From positions 1 through 64,000 of the forward strand of contig NZ_QAIG01000012.1 of NCBI RefSeq assembly GCF_003060885.1: a DNA stretch of 64,000 nt, given 5' to 3'. A program made the position numbers and the translations under genes. Numbering within the stretch: the stretch's first letter is position 1; the number at the start of each line of letters is the position of its first letter. The DNA is from Pseudomonas sp. HMWF032 (lineage in GTDB: Bacteria; Pseudomonadota; Gammaproteobacteria; Pseudomonadales; Pseudomonadaceae). The notes under the pieces were generated by a model that worked only from the letters and a program-made list of their open reading frames with translations, ran no database searches and had not been told where the DNA came from. Positions 27,340 through 35,697 of this stretch are shown here, in pieces.

Positions 27340-27350
27340 GGCATTATCCG

Positions 27351-27377
27351 AAAGGCGCGGTTTATCCCGCGCCTTTT
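27351..27377 (+). terminator. Rho-independent terminator of lysC
   Basis: AAAGGCGCGG, 6-nt loop, CCGCGCCTTT followed by TGTCTTTTT. It starts 12 nt after the lysC stop. Confidence 0.85.
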
Positions 27378-27527
27378 GTCTTTTTGGTTGGCATGAGCAG
27401 GAACTTTCTTTCTGCTCACACTGGTCAATACTTGGGTGAAGGCTCTGCTTGAGATATTCGGGGCTGCCACCATTTTCTTTTTTGCAGACTGCTGCTGTAT
27501 TGAACTGATATCCGTAAGGAGAAAGGA

Positions 27528-27713
27528 ATGCTGATTCTGACTCGCCGGGTCGGAGAGACCCTGATGGTGGGTGACGAAGTCACTGTCACCGTGTTGGGCG
27601 TTAAAGGTAATCAGGTGCGCATAGGCGTTAACGCGCCTAAAGAAGTCGCTGTGCACCGTGAGGAAATTTACCAGCGCATCCAGAAAGAGAAGGGTGAGGA
27701 ACCAAGCCACTAA
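27528..27713 (+). CDS. rsmA: Carbon storage / post-transcriptional regulator RsmA (CsrA)
   Basis: The protein is 61 residues. MLILTRRVGETLMVGD and the VNAPKEVAVHREEIYQRI segment are the CsrA/RsmA family hallmarks; Leu4 and Arg44 (in HREE) bind RNA. It binds GGA motifs in leaders of target mRNAs and is titrated by RsmY/Z-type small RNAs. Ribosome site AAGGAGAAAGG precedes the ATG. Position between lysC and a tRNA-Ser gene is conserved in Pseudomonas. Confidence 0.98.
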   Translation: MLILTRRVGETLMVGDEVTVTVLGVKGNQVRIGVNAPKEVAVHREEIYQRIQKEKGEEPSH

Positions 27714-27774
27714 TTTTATTGAAATTTTGGCTTTGCAAACGGGGAAAACATGGTTATCATGCGCCCCGTGTTGC

Positions 27775-27865
27775 GGAGAGGTGGCCGAGTGGCCGAAGGC
27801 GCTCCCCTGCTAAGGGAGTACACCTCAAAAGGGTGTCGGGGGTTCGAATCCCCCCTTCTCCGCCA
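27775..27865 (+). tRNA. tRNA-Ser (GCT)
   Basis: A 91-nt class II tRNA. Acceptor GGAGAGG pairs with CTTCTCC, with encoded CCA. The anticodon loop CTGCTAA reads GCT, and there is a long variable arm. Confidence 0.97.
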
Positions 27866-27970
27866 TATTTAGTGTTGTAGGTAGTGTTGCGTTAAAGCGA
27901 TAAGTTATTGAAACTATTCGATTTAATGCTTGATTATGAAAATCGACTCCTTATAATGCGCACGCTATAC

Positions 27971-28047
27971 GGACTCATAGCTCAGCTGGATAGAGTACTC
28001 GGCTACGAACCGAGCGGTCGGAGGTTCGAATCCTCCTGAGTCCGCCA
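27971..28047 (+). tRNA. tRNA-Arg (ACG), copy 1
   Basis: 77 nt. Acceptor GGACTCA/TGAGTCC, anticodon loop CTACGAA (ACG), T-arm GGTTCGAATCC, encoded CCA. Confidence 0.97.
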
Positions 28048-28115
28048 TATACGAAACATCTGCACTGCGGATGATTCGGGCAACCAGTGGTGATCTGGTA
28101 TAAAAAACGCCAAAT

Positions 28116-28192
28116 GGACTCATAGCTCAGCTGGATAGAGTACTCGGCTACGAACCGAGCGGTCGGAGGTTCGAATCCTCCTGAGTCCGCCA
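28116..28192 (+). tRNA. tRNA-Arg (ACG), copy 2
   Basis: Identical in sequence to the copy at 27971-28047, separated by 68 bp of non-repeated DNA. Followed at once by a terminator. Confidence 0.97.
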
Positions 28193-28200
28193 CACAAGAA

Positions 28201-28228
28201 GGGCCTGCAGTGATGCAGGCCCTTTTTT
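28201..28228 (+). terminator. Terminator of the tRNA cluster
   Basis: GGGCCTGCA, loop GTGA, TGCAGGCCC then TTTTTT: a 9-bp perfect stem with a six-T tail. Confidence 0.92.
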
Positions 28229-28311
28229 ATTGCCCAGGTTTTTACCGGGCTATTTGTCAGGTTGTGTGACGCGGTGATGAGTGTGTTTTCCGGCCATGTG
28301 CTCTGCAGGCT

Positions 28312-28809
28312 TCAGCGTTTGGTTTTGCCTTTGACGCAGCCGGCTTCATCGAAACTGACATTGCGCTTGTTCCCTTTCTTGCCCTGATAGACATAACGCG
28401 TCTGACCGTTGTGTTCGCTGACCTTGTCGGGTCTGCCCAGGCTGCTTTCCACATCGGCGCGACTCATGCCCGTGCGGATCTGCTGTTTGATGATCGCGGC
28501 GCGGCGCTCACTGCTGCTTAGTTGGTTGCCGCAAGCGTCCTCCTTGACGCCGACCACCGCCAGCTCCTGCTTATCGGTCTTCTTGCTGTTGTGGTTGCTT
28601 TTTTGTGGTTTGGCCAGTGGCACCGGTTTGCCGCTGCCGGGTGTGGGGTTATAAGCCTGCTGCAGGCTTTGCTGGTGGCTAGCAGGGCAACCCTGGCGGG
28701 TGAAAGTGATATGCCCCTTGGCATCTTCGCAGCGGTATACAGTTGAGCCGAGCGTGCTCAATGGGCAAAGCAGAATGGCGCAGCAAGCTGCGTAATGCAG
28801 TCCTCGCAT
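28312..28809 (-). CDS. Small exported DUF4124-type protein
   Basis: The protein is 165 residues. A signal peptide is likely (MRGLHYAACCAILLCPLSTLGS). The mature N-terminus STVYRCEDAKGHITFTRQGC is a DUF4124 pattern, and a Lys/Ser-rich linker follows. The C-terminal part (GMSRADVESSLGRPDKVSEH...RYVYQG) resembles the small outer-membrane-lipoprotein (BamE/OmlA-like) fold, where a GMTxxEVxxxLGxPd segment is common. GGAGGA precedes the ATG at 28809; the frame is open further upstream but has no support there. Likely periplasmic; function unknown. Confidence 0.75.
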   Translation of the reverse strand: MRGLHYAACCAILLCPLSTLGSTVYRCEDAKGHITFTRQGCPASHQQSLQQAYNPTPGSGKPVPLAKPQKSNHNSKKTDKQELAVVGVKEDACGNQLSSSERRAAIIKQQIRTGMSRADVESSLGRPDKVSEHNGQTRYVYQGKKGNKRNVSFDEAGCVKGKTKR

Positions 28810-29133
28810 CGTACGTCCTCCATGACGGTTCAGTTCAGAAGGGTAGCCGATACCTTTGTGATCGCCAGGCGTGCCTTGTGCAATGTGCGGCTCGTCGCAG
28901 CTACAGATATGTACACGCGTACTCAAGTTTGTCTTGCAAGCGCTTGTTCTAGGATTGTTTTTGTCACATGCAAAGCGCTTTGGCGGTGGTATCATTTGCG
29001 TGTCAGCCCCGCCGGGGCTTGTGGAAAACCACCATGGACTTACCCAGTAGTTACTCTGAATCTCGATTGTGCAATCACGTGTTGACTGATTGACCCTCTG
29101 TGGCGTGCGCTGCCGCTGGGGGTGGAGCATGCC
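28810..29133. other. Divergent intergenic region upstream of mgtE
   Basis: About 320 bp with no gene. A small hairpin AGCCCC-GCC-GGGGCT lies at 29005-29019. It would carry the promoters for mgtE and the small exported protein. I do not recognise a magnesium riboswitch. Confidence 0.5.
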
Positions 29134-30576
29134 ATGACTGAAGTAGAAGCAAAAAAACCGCAAGAAAGTCTGCAGGTCCGCCTGGCTCAGGTGGTCGAAC
29201 TGTTGCATCGCCACAAAGTGGTGGAAGACCTGACTCATCGTCAGGAAGGCTTACACCACGACCGGGTGGAAAACCTGGTGCACCGGCAAAATCTCGCCGA
29301 ATTGCAGCGCAAGCTTGATGAGCTGCACTCCGCTGACGTTGCTCATATTCTCGAAGCCTTGCCCTTGGGCGATCGCCTGACTGTCTGGCAGTTGGTCAAG
29401 GTTGAGCGCGACGGCGACATTCTTCTTGAAGTGTCCGATGCGGTGCGCGAAACCCTGCTCGCCGACATGGATGACCATGAAATTCTCGCGGCGGCCAAGG
29501 AAATGGACGCCGACGAGCTGGCTGACCTGGCCTCCGAGCTGCCGCGTGATGTTGTCCATGAGCTGATGGAAACCCTCGACGCCCAGCAGCGTGAGCGTGT
29601 GCGTTCGGCGCTGTCCTACGATGACGATCAGGTCGGCGCACTAATGGACTTCGAGATGGTCACCATCCGGGAGGATGTCAGCCTGGAAGTGGTGCTGCGC
29701 TACCTGCGTCGTCTCAAGGAGCTGCCGGGGCATACCGACAAGCTGTTCGTAGTTGATTACGACGGGGTGCTCAAGGGTGTGCTGCCGGTCAAGCGGCTGC
29801 TGGTCAATGATCCGGACAAGCTGGTCAGTGAAGTCATGGCCACTGATCCGGTGAGTTTCCATCCAGACGAAGACGCCTATGATGCGGCGCAGGCATTCGA
29901 ACGCTATGACCTGATTTCCTCTCCCGTGGTGGACAAGAACGGCAAGTTGATCGGCCGTCTGACCATTGACGAGATGGTCGACCTGATTCGTGAGGAAAGC
30001 GAAAGCGAAGTCCTCAATATGGCCGGTCTGCGCGAGGAGGAAGACATTTTCGCCTCGGTGTGGAAATCCCTACGCAACCGCTGGGCCTGGCTGGCCATCA
30101 ACCTGGTTACAGCCTTTATGGCGTCGCGGGTGATTGGTCTGTTTGAAGGCTCTATTGAGAAGCTGGTGGCGCTGGCGGCGCTGATGCCGATTGTTGCGGG
30201 CATTGGCGGTAACTCCGGTAACCAGACCATCACCATGATCGTTCGCGCCATGGCGCTGGATCAGGTCAGTACTGGCAATACCGGACGTCTGATTCGCAAG
30301 GAGCTGGGTGTGGGGCTGATCAACGGCTTGATCTGGGGTGGGGTGATCGGTGTTGTGGCATTTCTGTTGTATGACAGCTGGTCGCTGGGGGTGGTGATGA
30401 CTGCTGCGATGACCCTCAACCTGTTGTTGGCGGCGTTGATGGGGGTGCTGATTCCCATGACGCTGGTGCGTATGGGGCGGGATCCGGCCATGGGTGCCAG
30501 TGTGATGATCACGGCGGTCACCGACAGCGGCGGCTTCTTTATCTTCCTGGGGCTGGCCAGTTTGTTTCTGCTCTGA
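29134..30576 (+). CDS. mgtE: Magnesium transporter MgtE
   Basis: The protein is 480 residues. The N-terminal alpha-superhelical domain (about 1-160, with LHSADVAHILEALPLGDRL and ELADLASELPRDVVHELM) is followed by two CBS domains (about 165-290, VSEVMATDPVSFHPDED, YDLISSPVVDKNGKLIGRLT). Five membrane helices with the GNSGNQT pore motif follow (IVAGIGGNSGNQTITMIVRA). Mg2+ binding to the cytosolic domains closes the channel when the ion is plentiful. ATG 29134 is preceded by GGTGGAG. Confidence 0.96.
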   Translation: MTEVEAKKPQESLQVRLAQVVELLHRHKVVEDLTHRQEGLHHDRVENLVHRQNLAELQRKLDELHSADVAHILEALPLGDRLTVWQLVKVERDGDILLEVSDAVRETLLADMDDHEILAAAKEMDADELADLASELPRDVVHELMETLDAQQRERVRSALSYDDDQVGALMDFEMVTIREDVSLEVVLRYLRRLKELPGHTDKLFVVDYDGVLKGVLPVKRLLVNDPDKLVSEVMATDPVSFHPDEDAYDAAQAFERYDLISSPVVDKNGKLIGRLTIDEMVDLIREESESEVLNMAGLREEEDIFASVWKSLRNRWAWLAINLVTAFMASRVIGLFEGSIEKLVALAALMPIVAGIGGNSGNQTITMIVRAMALDQVSTGNTGRLIRKELGVGLINGLIWGGVIGVVAFLLYDSWSLGVVMTAAMTLNLLLAALMGVLIPMTLVRMGRDPAMGASVMITAVTDSGGFFIFLGLASLFLL

Positions 30577-30753
30577 TTCGATCACTGGCTGGAGTGGTGC
30601 ATTCTTGATAGCAATGTTCCATCCAGCCAGGCAGGTTTGCTTCACGCGCCCATATCAGGCTAAGGCTCGTCACCTTTGTTCGACTATGGTTTCCAGAGCG
30701 CCCCTTTTCTAATAATTAAATCAGCATCATCCGATGCTGATAATGGAGCCCAT

Positions 30754-30966
30754 ATCACTCTCAGTGAACTCCTGTTCGGGGGTGTCGAGTTCATGCTGTT
30801 CGGTATGGGTTTTGTGTTTCTCTTCTTAGTGCTGCTGGTCTTGATGACCCGCGTGATGTCGTGGGTTATTGCGCAGTTTGCTGTGCCGACGCCAGTTGTG
30901 CAGTCTTCGTCACCGTTGGCCAGGCTGTTCGATGGCGCTGAAGCTGTTACCAGCCTATATGCTTGA
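30754..30966 (+). pseudogene. oadG: oadG remnant (oxaloacetate decarboxylase gamma chain), start codon lost
   Basis: Residues LSELLFGGVEFMLFGMGFVF, then a single membrane helix, match OadG-type subunits of sodium-pump decarboxylases. At the position of the normal ATG there is ATC (30754-30756), preceded by a well-placed GGAG at 30745-30748, so the start appears mutated. The frame closes with TGA at 30964-30966 after an unrelated tail (LARLFDGAEAVTSLYA). The C-terminal part is missing and the gene runs directly into the oadA remnant. Almost certainly non-functional. Confidence 0.75.
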
Positions 30967-31330
30967 TACCGGAATGGAAAAGCTGGCTGCTGAGCTCGAA
31001 GGTATTGCCAAAGAGAGGGGCATCAAGCTCGCTGCCGATGAAATCGACGATGTTCTTACCTACGCCCTGTTCCCGCAGATCGGCCTGGAATTTCTGTAAA
31101 ACCGTGGTAATCCGGCGGTGCTCGAGCCGGTGCCGGCAGGCAAGGAAGTGCCCGCTCGTGAGGCCAGCAAGCCTGAGGTCTACACCGTTGAAGTGGTTGG
31201 CAGGTCCTATGTGGTGCAAGTCAACGACGACATCGAAGGGTTCAAGGCTGTTGGTGGCGGTACCAATAGGCTGCTGCGGTGGCCGCAGGGGTATTACTCA
31301 GCTTTGTCGGTTGATAGGAATAGCCAATAA
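30957..31330 (+). pseudogene. oadA: oadA remnant (oxaloacetate decarboxylase alpha chain, C-terminal fragments)
   Basis: In one frame the DNA encodes an OadA-like stretch (DDVLTYALFPQIGLEFL), a TAA at 31097-31099 where GAA (Glu) is expected, then NRGNPAVLEPVPAGKEV and PEVYTVEVVGRSYVVQVN. The biotinyl domain with its MKM lysine is absent, replaced by an unrelated tail (VGGGTNRLLRWPQGYYSAL). About 80% of the gene, including the carboxyltransferase domain, has been deleted, and no oadB is present. The operon terminator survives. Confidence 0.8.
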
Positions 31331-31360
31331 AAAACCGCCCTAGAGGCGGTTTTTTATTGG
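31324..31360. terminator. Strong terminator after the oad remnant
   Basis: CCAATAAAAAACCGCC, 5-nt loop, GGCGGTTTTTTATTGG: 16-bp perfect stem usable in both directions. Confidence 0.9.
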
Positions 31361-31429
31361 CTTGCCGTTCTGGGTGTGACCTCTCTGAGGTGTACCACAG
31401 CCGGAATAGGGCGAATGCCGTTTTAGTTG

Positions 31430-31463
31430 CAGTAAAAAACCGGCCTAAGCCGGTTTTTTACTG
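31430..31463. terminator. Terminator of amrZ
   Basis: CAGTAAAAAACCGGC, loop CTAA, GCCGGTTTTTTACTG: 15-bp perfect stem 10 nt past the amrZ stop on the minus strand. Confidence 0.9.
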
Positions 31464-31472
31464 TACAGCGCA

Positions 31473-31793
31473 TCAGGCGTCTTCTTCGTTGGCCATCTCT
31501 GCGTCGTGAGCAATCAATGCCACCAGGGCATTTTGCTGGCGCCGCGACAGCTGGCGGAAACGTTGCAGCAACTCGCGTTCATGCAGCGACAGCTCGGGGC
31601 TGTCCAGGCGCATGTTGAGTTCGTCACCCAGTGTGCTTTCCTGGAGCATGCTCTGCTCAAGGCGAGCAATGATCTCCGAATTCATGCTGCGGTGATGGTT
31701 ACGTGCGACATCCGCAATACGTTCGCGCATGCCATCAGGCAGACGAACTACGAACTTGTCAGCGGTACGGCTGGAATAGAGTGCTGGTTTCAT
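31473..31793 (-). CDS. amrZ: Ribbon-helix-helix regulator AmrZ
   Basis: The protein is 106 residues. The RHH DNA-binding segment SSRTADKFVVRLPDGMRERI and NHHRSMNSEIIARLEQSM lies near residues 7-50. The C-terminal part (DSPELSLHERELLQRFRQLS) is the AmrZ tetramerisation region. AmrZ is a global regulator of alginate, motility and c-di-GMP genes in Pseudomonas. It has its own terminator and is divergent from phnC. Confidence 0.93.
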   Translation of the reverse strand: MKPALYSSRTADKFVVRLPDGMRERIADVARNHHRSMNSEIIARLEQSMLQESTLGDELNMRLDSPELSLHERELLQRFRQLSRRQQNALVALIAHDAEMANEEDA

Positions 31794-32186
31794 AGGGCGC
31801 GTACATTAAACCGGTTAGTTCAGGAAAGCGATACTGGCAATGGGCTATAGGATTGTCACCGGTTTGACCATCTTTAGCACTAACCGTTCAGCCAGAAAGC
31901 CATTTGAATCGCGAAGTGACTTGTCAGTCTATGAGTCGTTATTTTGGCGTCAATAACGTGCCGTAATTTTGCGTCGAGTAAAGGCGTTTTGCCAGCACCG
32001 GCTATCAGAAATGCGCTGCACCCTGCAAAAAACACACGCTAATTTTTTTGCAGGAAAAGCTTCAAGCAATGGTCACTCAAGTGTCACGGCTCATTAATCG
32101 CTCTGACACAGGATTTGCCTACCTTGGTCTACACCAGAAAGCGGCTTACGGTCGCGGTGTAAACGCTAATAAAAAGGAGGCATTCG
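31794..32186. other. Divergent intergenic region amrZ / phnC
   Basis: About 390 bp without a gene. The phnC-proximal half holds a Pho-box-like site and a possible -10. The amrZ-proximal half shows no sigma-factor motif I can defend. Confidence 0.5.
32070..32087 (+). promoter_or_regulatory. Pho-box-like site upstream of the phn operon
   Basis: TGGTCAC-TCAA-GTGTCAC: two 7-bp direct half-sites, 11 bp apart, resembling the PhoB box repeat CTGTCAT-N4-CTGTCAT. An ATTAAT sequence at 32092-32097 could be the -10. PhoB control of phn operons under phosphate limitation is established in E. coli. Confidence 0.5.
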
Positions 32187-33023
32187 ATGAGCGCGGTGAT
32201 CCGGGTTGAAAACCTGAATAAGACGTTCGGTCGCAAGCAGGCGCTGTTCGATCTGGCGCTGTCCGTCGAGCCCGGTGAAATGGTGGCGCTGATCGGAGCC
32301 TCGGGTTCTGGTAAGTCGACCTTACTGCGTCATGTTGCCGGCCTGGCCTGTTGCGACCGTGCAGGTGGCGGCAGCATCCAAGTGTTGGGGCGTGAGGTAC
32401 AGGCCGCCGGCCGGCTGAATGGCGAAGTCCGTCGTTTGCGCGCCGATATTGGCTACATCTTCCAGCAGTTCAATCTGGTCGGCCGCCTCAGCGTGCTGCA
32501 GAACGTGCTGCTCGGCTGTTTAGGGCGTATGCCGCGCTGGCGCGGCAGTTTCGGTTTGTTCAATGCCGAAGAGAAACAGCGTGCGCTGCAGGCGCTGGCC
32601 CGCGTTGGGCTGGCTGACCTGGCGCAGCAGCGCGCCTCAACCTTGTCCGGTGGTCAGCAGCAGCGTGTAGCGATTGCCCGCGCTCTGTGTCAGCGCGCCA
32701 AGGTAATTCTGGCCGATGAGCCGATTGCCTCGCTGGACCCTGAGTCCGCGCGCAAGGTCATGCAGATTCTGGCCGACATCAACCGTGAAGACGGCACTAC
32801 GGTGGTGGTCACCCTGCATCAGGTTGATTACGCCATGCGCTACTGCCAGCGCGCCGTGGCGTTGAAGGCGGGGCGTATTCATTACGACGGTGCCGCCGGC
32901 GAGTTGCATGCCAACTTCCTTAACGATCTGTACGGGGCAGAGTTGATCGCCGAGTCGCAAGTCGCTGAAAAGTCGAAGCGTTCGCGCAAGGCCAAAGCCC
33001 CACTGACTCTGGCTAAAGCCTGA
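32187..33023 (+). CDS. phnC: Phosphonate ABC transporter ATP-binding protein
   Basis: The protein is 278 residues. Walker A is GASGSGKST near residue 38, Q-loop YIFQQFNLVGRL, signature LSGGQQQRVAIARAL, Walker B VILADEPIASLDPES. It powers uptake of phosphonates with PhnD and PhnE. AAAAGGAGGCATTCG precedes the ATG. First gene of the phnCDEFGHIJKLMNP cluster, behind a Pho-box-like site. Confidence 0.96.
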   Translation: MSAVIRVENLNKTFGRKQALFDLALSVEPGEMVALIGASGSGKSTLLRHVAGLACCDRAGGGSIQVLGREVQAAGRLNGEVRRLRADIGYIFQQFNLVGRLSVLQNVLLGCLGRMPRWRGSFGLFNAEEKQRALQALARVGLADLAQQRASTLSGGQQQRVAIARALCQRAKVILADEPIASLDPESARKVMQILADINREDGTTVVVTLHQVDYAMRYCQRAVALKAGRIHYDGAAGELHANFLNDLYGAELIAESQVAEKSKRSRKAKAPLTLAKA

Positions 33024-33077
33024 GTGCTTCCTGTTTCTCCAACCCCTGTATGTCCATCTGCACTAGGAGTGCTTTGC

Positions 33078-34082
33078 ATGTTCAAACGTATCAGTCGCGT
33101 TCTCGCCGCGTCCACGCTGCTGGCTGGTTCGGTTCTGGGCGCCGCCCAGGCCGCTGAGCAGGAAATCAATTTCGGCATCATCTCTACCGAGTCTTCGCAG
33201 AACCTGAAAAGCATGTGGGACCCCTTCCTGGCCGACATGGGCAAGCAAACCGGGTTGAAGATCAATGCTTTCTTCGCGCCTGACTACGCGGGGATCATTC
33301 AGGGTATGCGCTTCGACAAGGTTGATGTGGCCTGGTATGGCAACAAGGCCGCAATGGAAGCGGTTGACCGCGCCGGTGGGCAGATCTTCGCCCAGACCGT
33401 TGCTGCCAATGGTACCCAGGGCTATTACAGCCTGATGGTGGCGCACAAGGACAGCGCGATCAACTCGATCGAAGACATGCTGAAAAACGCCAAGACCCTG
33501 ACTTTCGCCAACGGCGACCCGAACTCCACCTCGGGTTACCTGGTACCGGGCTACTACGTGTTCGCGCAGAACAATGCCGACGCCAACAAGATCTTCAAGC
33601 GTGCTCTCAACGGCAGCCATGAAGTCAACGCCCTGTCGGTAGCCAACAAGCAGGTCGATGTCGGCACCTTCAACAGCGAAGGCATGGAGCGTCTGCAAGT
33701 GACTGCCCCTGACAAAGCTGCCCAGCTGAAAGTGATCTGGACCTCGCCGCTGATCCCGTCCGACCCAATGGTATGGCGCAAGAACCTGGATGACGCGAGT
33801 AAGAACAAGCTGCGTGAATTCTTCATGACCTACGGTGATGAGCCGGCCGAGCAGAAAGTCCTGGTCGGTCTGCAGTGGGCCAAGTTCAAGGCGTCTGATG
33901 ACGATCAACTGCTGCCGATTCGTCAGCTGGAACTGTTCAAAAAGCGCACCGAAGTGGCTAACAACGACAAGCTCAAGGAAGCCGACAAGCAGGCTCAACT
34001 CAAGGAGTTGGATGCCGAGTTGGCCAAGCTGGAAAAACGCATGGCTGAAATCGCCAAGCAAAGCCCTGCCAGCGCTGGTTAA
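33078..34082 (+). CDS. phnD: Phosphonate ABC transporter periplasmic binding protein
   Basis: The protein is 334 residues. Signal peptide MFKRISRVLAASTLLAGSVL then GAAQAA is followed by INFGIISTESSQNLKSMWDPF and DVAWYGNKAAMEAVDRA of the PhnD fold. PDPNSTSGYLVPGYY-type residues (here GDPNSTSGYLVPGYYVF) form the phosphonate pocket. The C-terminus is a Lys/Glu-rich helix (LKELDAELAKLEKRMAEIAK). ATG 33078 opens the signal peptide. A terminator-like hairpin follows at once. Confidence 0.96.
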   Translation: MFKRISRVLAASTLLAGSVLGAAQAAEQEINFGIISTESSQNLKSMWDPFLADMGKQTGLKINAFFAPDYAGIIQGMRFDKVDVAWYGNKAAMEAVDRAGGQIFAQTVAANGTQGYYSLMVAHKDSAINSIEDMLKNAKTLTFANGDPNSTSGYLVPGYYVFAQNNADANKIFKRALNGSHEVNALSVANKQVDVGTFNSEGMERLQVTAPDKAAQLKVIWTSPLIPSDPMVWRKNLDDASKNKLREFFMTYGDEPAEQKVLVGLQWAKFKASDDDQLLPIRQLELFKKRTEVANNDKLKEADKQAQLKELDAELAKLEKRMAEIAKQSPASAG

Positions 34083-34092
34083 TCGCAGTGCT

Positions 34093-34122
34093 CGACCCGC
34101 CGTCTACGGCGGGTCGTTTTCT
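34093..34122 (+). terminator. Terminator-like hairpin between phnD and phnE
   Basis: CGACCCGCCG, loop TCTA, CGGCGGGTCG then TTTTCTT: a 10-bp perfect stem with T tail inside the operon. It may stop part of the transcripts, so that the abundant binding protein is made in excess of the downstream genes. Confidence 0.75.
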
Positions 34123-34148
34123 TCTGCCGCCTGATTCGAGATGTTGTT

Positions 34149-34943
34149 ATGACCACTTTGACCACCGCTCCCGCGCCTGACCTGATTGCCAAGCGTTCCT
34201 GGCTGCAACTGATCGGCTGGGGGTTGTTCTTTGTTGTGTTGGCCTGGTCCTGGCAGGGCGCGGAGATGAATCCGCTGGCGCTGATCCGCGACTCCAGCAA
34301 CATGGCGACTTTTGCTGCGGACTTTTTTCCGCCTGATTTCAGCAACTGGGAGCTGTACCTCAAGGAGATGATTGTCACCGTGCAGATCGCCCTGTGGGGC
34401 ACGGTGTTGGCGATTGTCTGCGCGATCCCGCTGGGCATTCTCTGCTCGGAAAACATTGTCCCGTGGTGGGTCTACCAGCCGATTCGCCGGGTGATGGACG
34501 CCTGCCGTTCGATCAATGAAATGGTCTTCGCCATGCTCTTCGTGGTGGCGGTTGGCCTGGGGCCATTCGCCGGTGTATTGGCGCTGTTTATCGGCACCAC
34601 CGGGGTGTTGGCCAAACTGTTTGCCGAGGCCGTTGAGGCCATCGATCCGGGCCCGGTTGAAGGCGTGCGCGCCACCGGCGCCAGCGCGTTGCAGGAAGTT
34701 ATCTACGGGGTGATTCCGCAAGTGCTGCCGCTGTGGATTTCCTATTCGCTGTACCGCTTCGAATCCAACGTGCGCTCGGCCACGGTGGTCGGCATGGTCG
34801 GTGCCGGCGGCATCGGGGTGATGCTTTGGGAAGCGATTCGCGGCTTCCAGTTCGGTCAGACCTGCGCCCTGCTGATCGTGATCATCGTGGTGGTCAGCCT
34901 GCTGGACATCATTTCGCAGCGCCTGCGCAAACAATTCATCTGA
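34149..34943 (+). CDS. phnE: Phosphonate ABC transporter permease
   Basis: The protein is 264 residues with about six membrane segments (LIGWGLFFVVLAWSW, TVQIALWGTVLAIVCAIPLG, MVFAMLFVVAVGLGPFAGVL, CALLIVIIVVVSLLDII). The permease EAA loop is EGVRATGASALQEVIYGVIP. It forms the channel for phosphonates in the inner membrane with PhnC and PhnD. Only one phnE is present. Confidence 0.95.
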   Translation: MTTLTTAPAPDLIAKRSWLQLIGWGLFFVVLAWSWQGAEMNPLALIRDSSNMATFAADFFPPDFSNWELYLKEMIVTVQIALWGTVLAIVCAIPLGILCSENIVPWWVYQPIRRVMDACRSINEMVFAMLFVVAVGLGPFAGVLALFIGTTGVLAKLFAEAVEAIDPGPVEGVRATGASALQEVIYGVIPQVLPLWISYSLYRFESNVRSATVVGMVGAGGIGVMLWEAIRGFQFGQTCALLIVIIVVVSLLDIISQRLRKQFI

Positions 34944-34979
34944 CGGAGAGCGGGCATCTGCGGATGCCCTTTATTAGCC

Positions 34980-35684
34980 ATGCACTTGTCTAGACAACCT
35001 GAGCCGCTGTACCGCGAACTGGCTGCCGTGCTGCGCGATGAACTGCAGCGCATGAGCCCTGGCGATTACCTGCCGGCCGAGGTGCAGCTGGCCGCGCGTT
35101 TTGCCGTCAACCGCCATACCCTGCGCCGGGCGGTGGATGAGCTGGTGCTCGAAGGCCGCCTGCTGCGCCAGCAGGGCAAGGGCACGCGGGTGTTGGCTAA
35201 ACCCATGGTCTATCCGATGCAGGCCGGCAGTGCCTACAGCGCTTCGCTCTCGGCGCTTGGCCACAAGGTCGAGGCGCAATTGCTGGAAAGCCGCCTGCGC
35301 CCGGCCAGCTGCGAGGAGCGCGAGTACCTGCAACTGCCCAGTGCTGCGCAACTGCTGGAGCTGAGCACTTTGCGCCTGATTGAAGGCCAGCCCGTCAGCC
35401 TGATTCGGCATGCCTTCAGCACCGAATACGCCGAGTTGCTGGCCGACTACCAGGGTGGCTCGCTGCGCCAGTACCTCAGCCAGCGCGGGCTGCCACTGAC
35501 CCGCACCTTCAGCCTGATCGGCGCGCGCCTGCCCAGCCGCGACGAGGCCGCGCGGTTGTTGATGCCCAAGCATGCACCGCTGTTGAGTGTGCAAACCCTT
35601 TCCCGCGATCTGGCCGGACGGCCGGTGGAGCTGTCGTTATCGACCAGCCGCGCCGACCGTTTCCAGTACCAGCTCGCCCTTTGA
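34980..35684 (+). CDS. phnF: GntR/HutC-family regulator of phosphonate genes
   Basis: The protein is 234 residues. The N-terminal winged helix (LYRELAAVLRDELQRM, LPAEVQLAARFAVNRHTLRRAVDEL) is followed by a C-terminal UTRA ligand domain (YSASLSALGHKVEAQLLESR...). It probably represses or tunes the phn genes in response to a pathway metabolite. It sits inside the operon, 36 nt after phnE, as in E. coli. Confidence 0.93.
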   Translation: MHLSRQPEPLYRELAAVLRDELQRMSPGDYLPAEVQLAARFAVNRHTLRRAVDELVLEGRLLRQQGKGTRVLAKPMVYPMQAGSAYSASLSALGHKVEAQLLESRLRPASCEEREYLQLPSAAQLLELSTLRLIEGQPVSLIRHAFSTEYAELLADYQGGSLRQYLSQRGLPLTRTFSLIGARLPSRDEAARLLMPKHAPLLSVQTLSRDLAGRPVELSLSTSRADRFQYQLAL

Positions 35685-35697
35685 TGGAGGCTTGTTG

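Noticed and set aside
27975..28193. 72-codon minus-strand ORF over the tRNA-Arg genes
   Set aside because: Its repeated ADSGGFEPPTARF-type peptide is simply the complement of the two tRNA genes.
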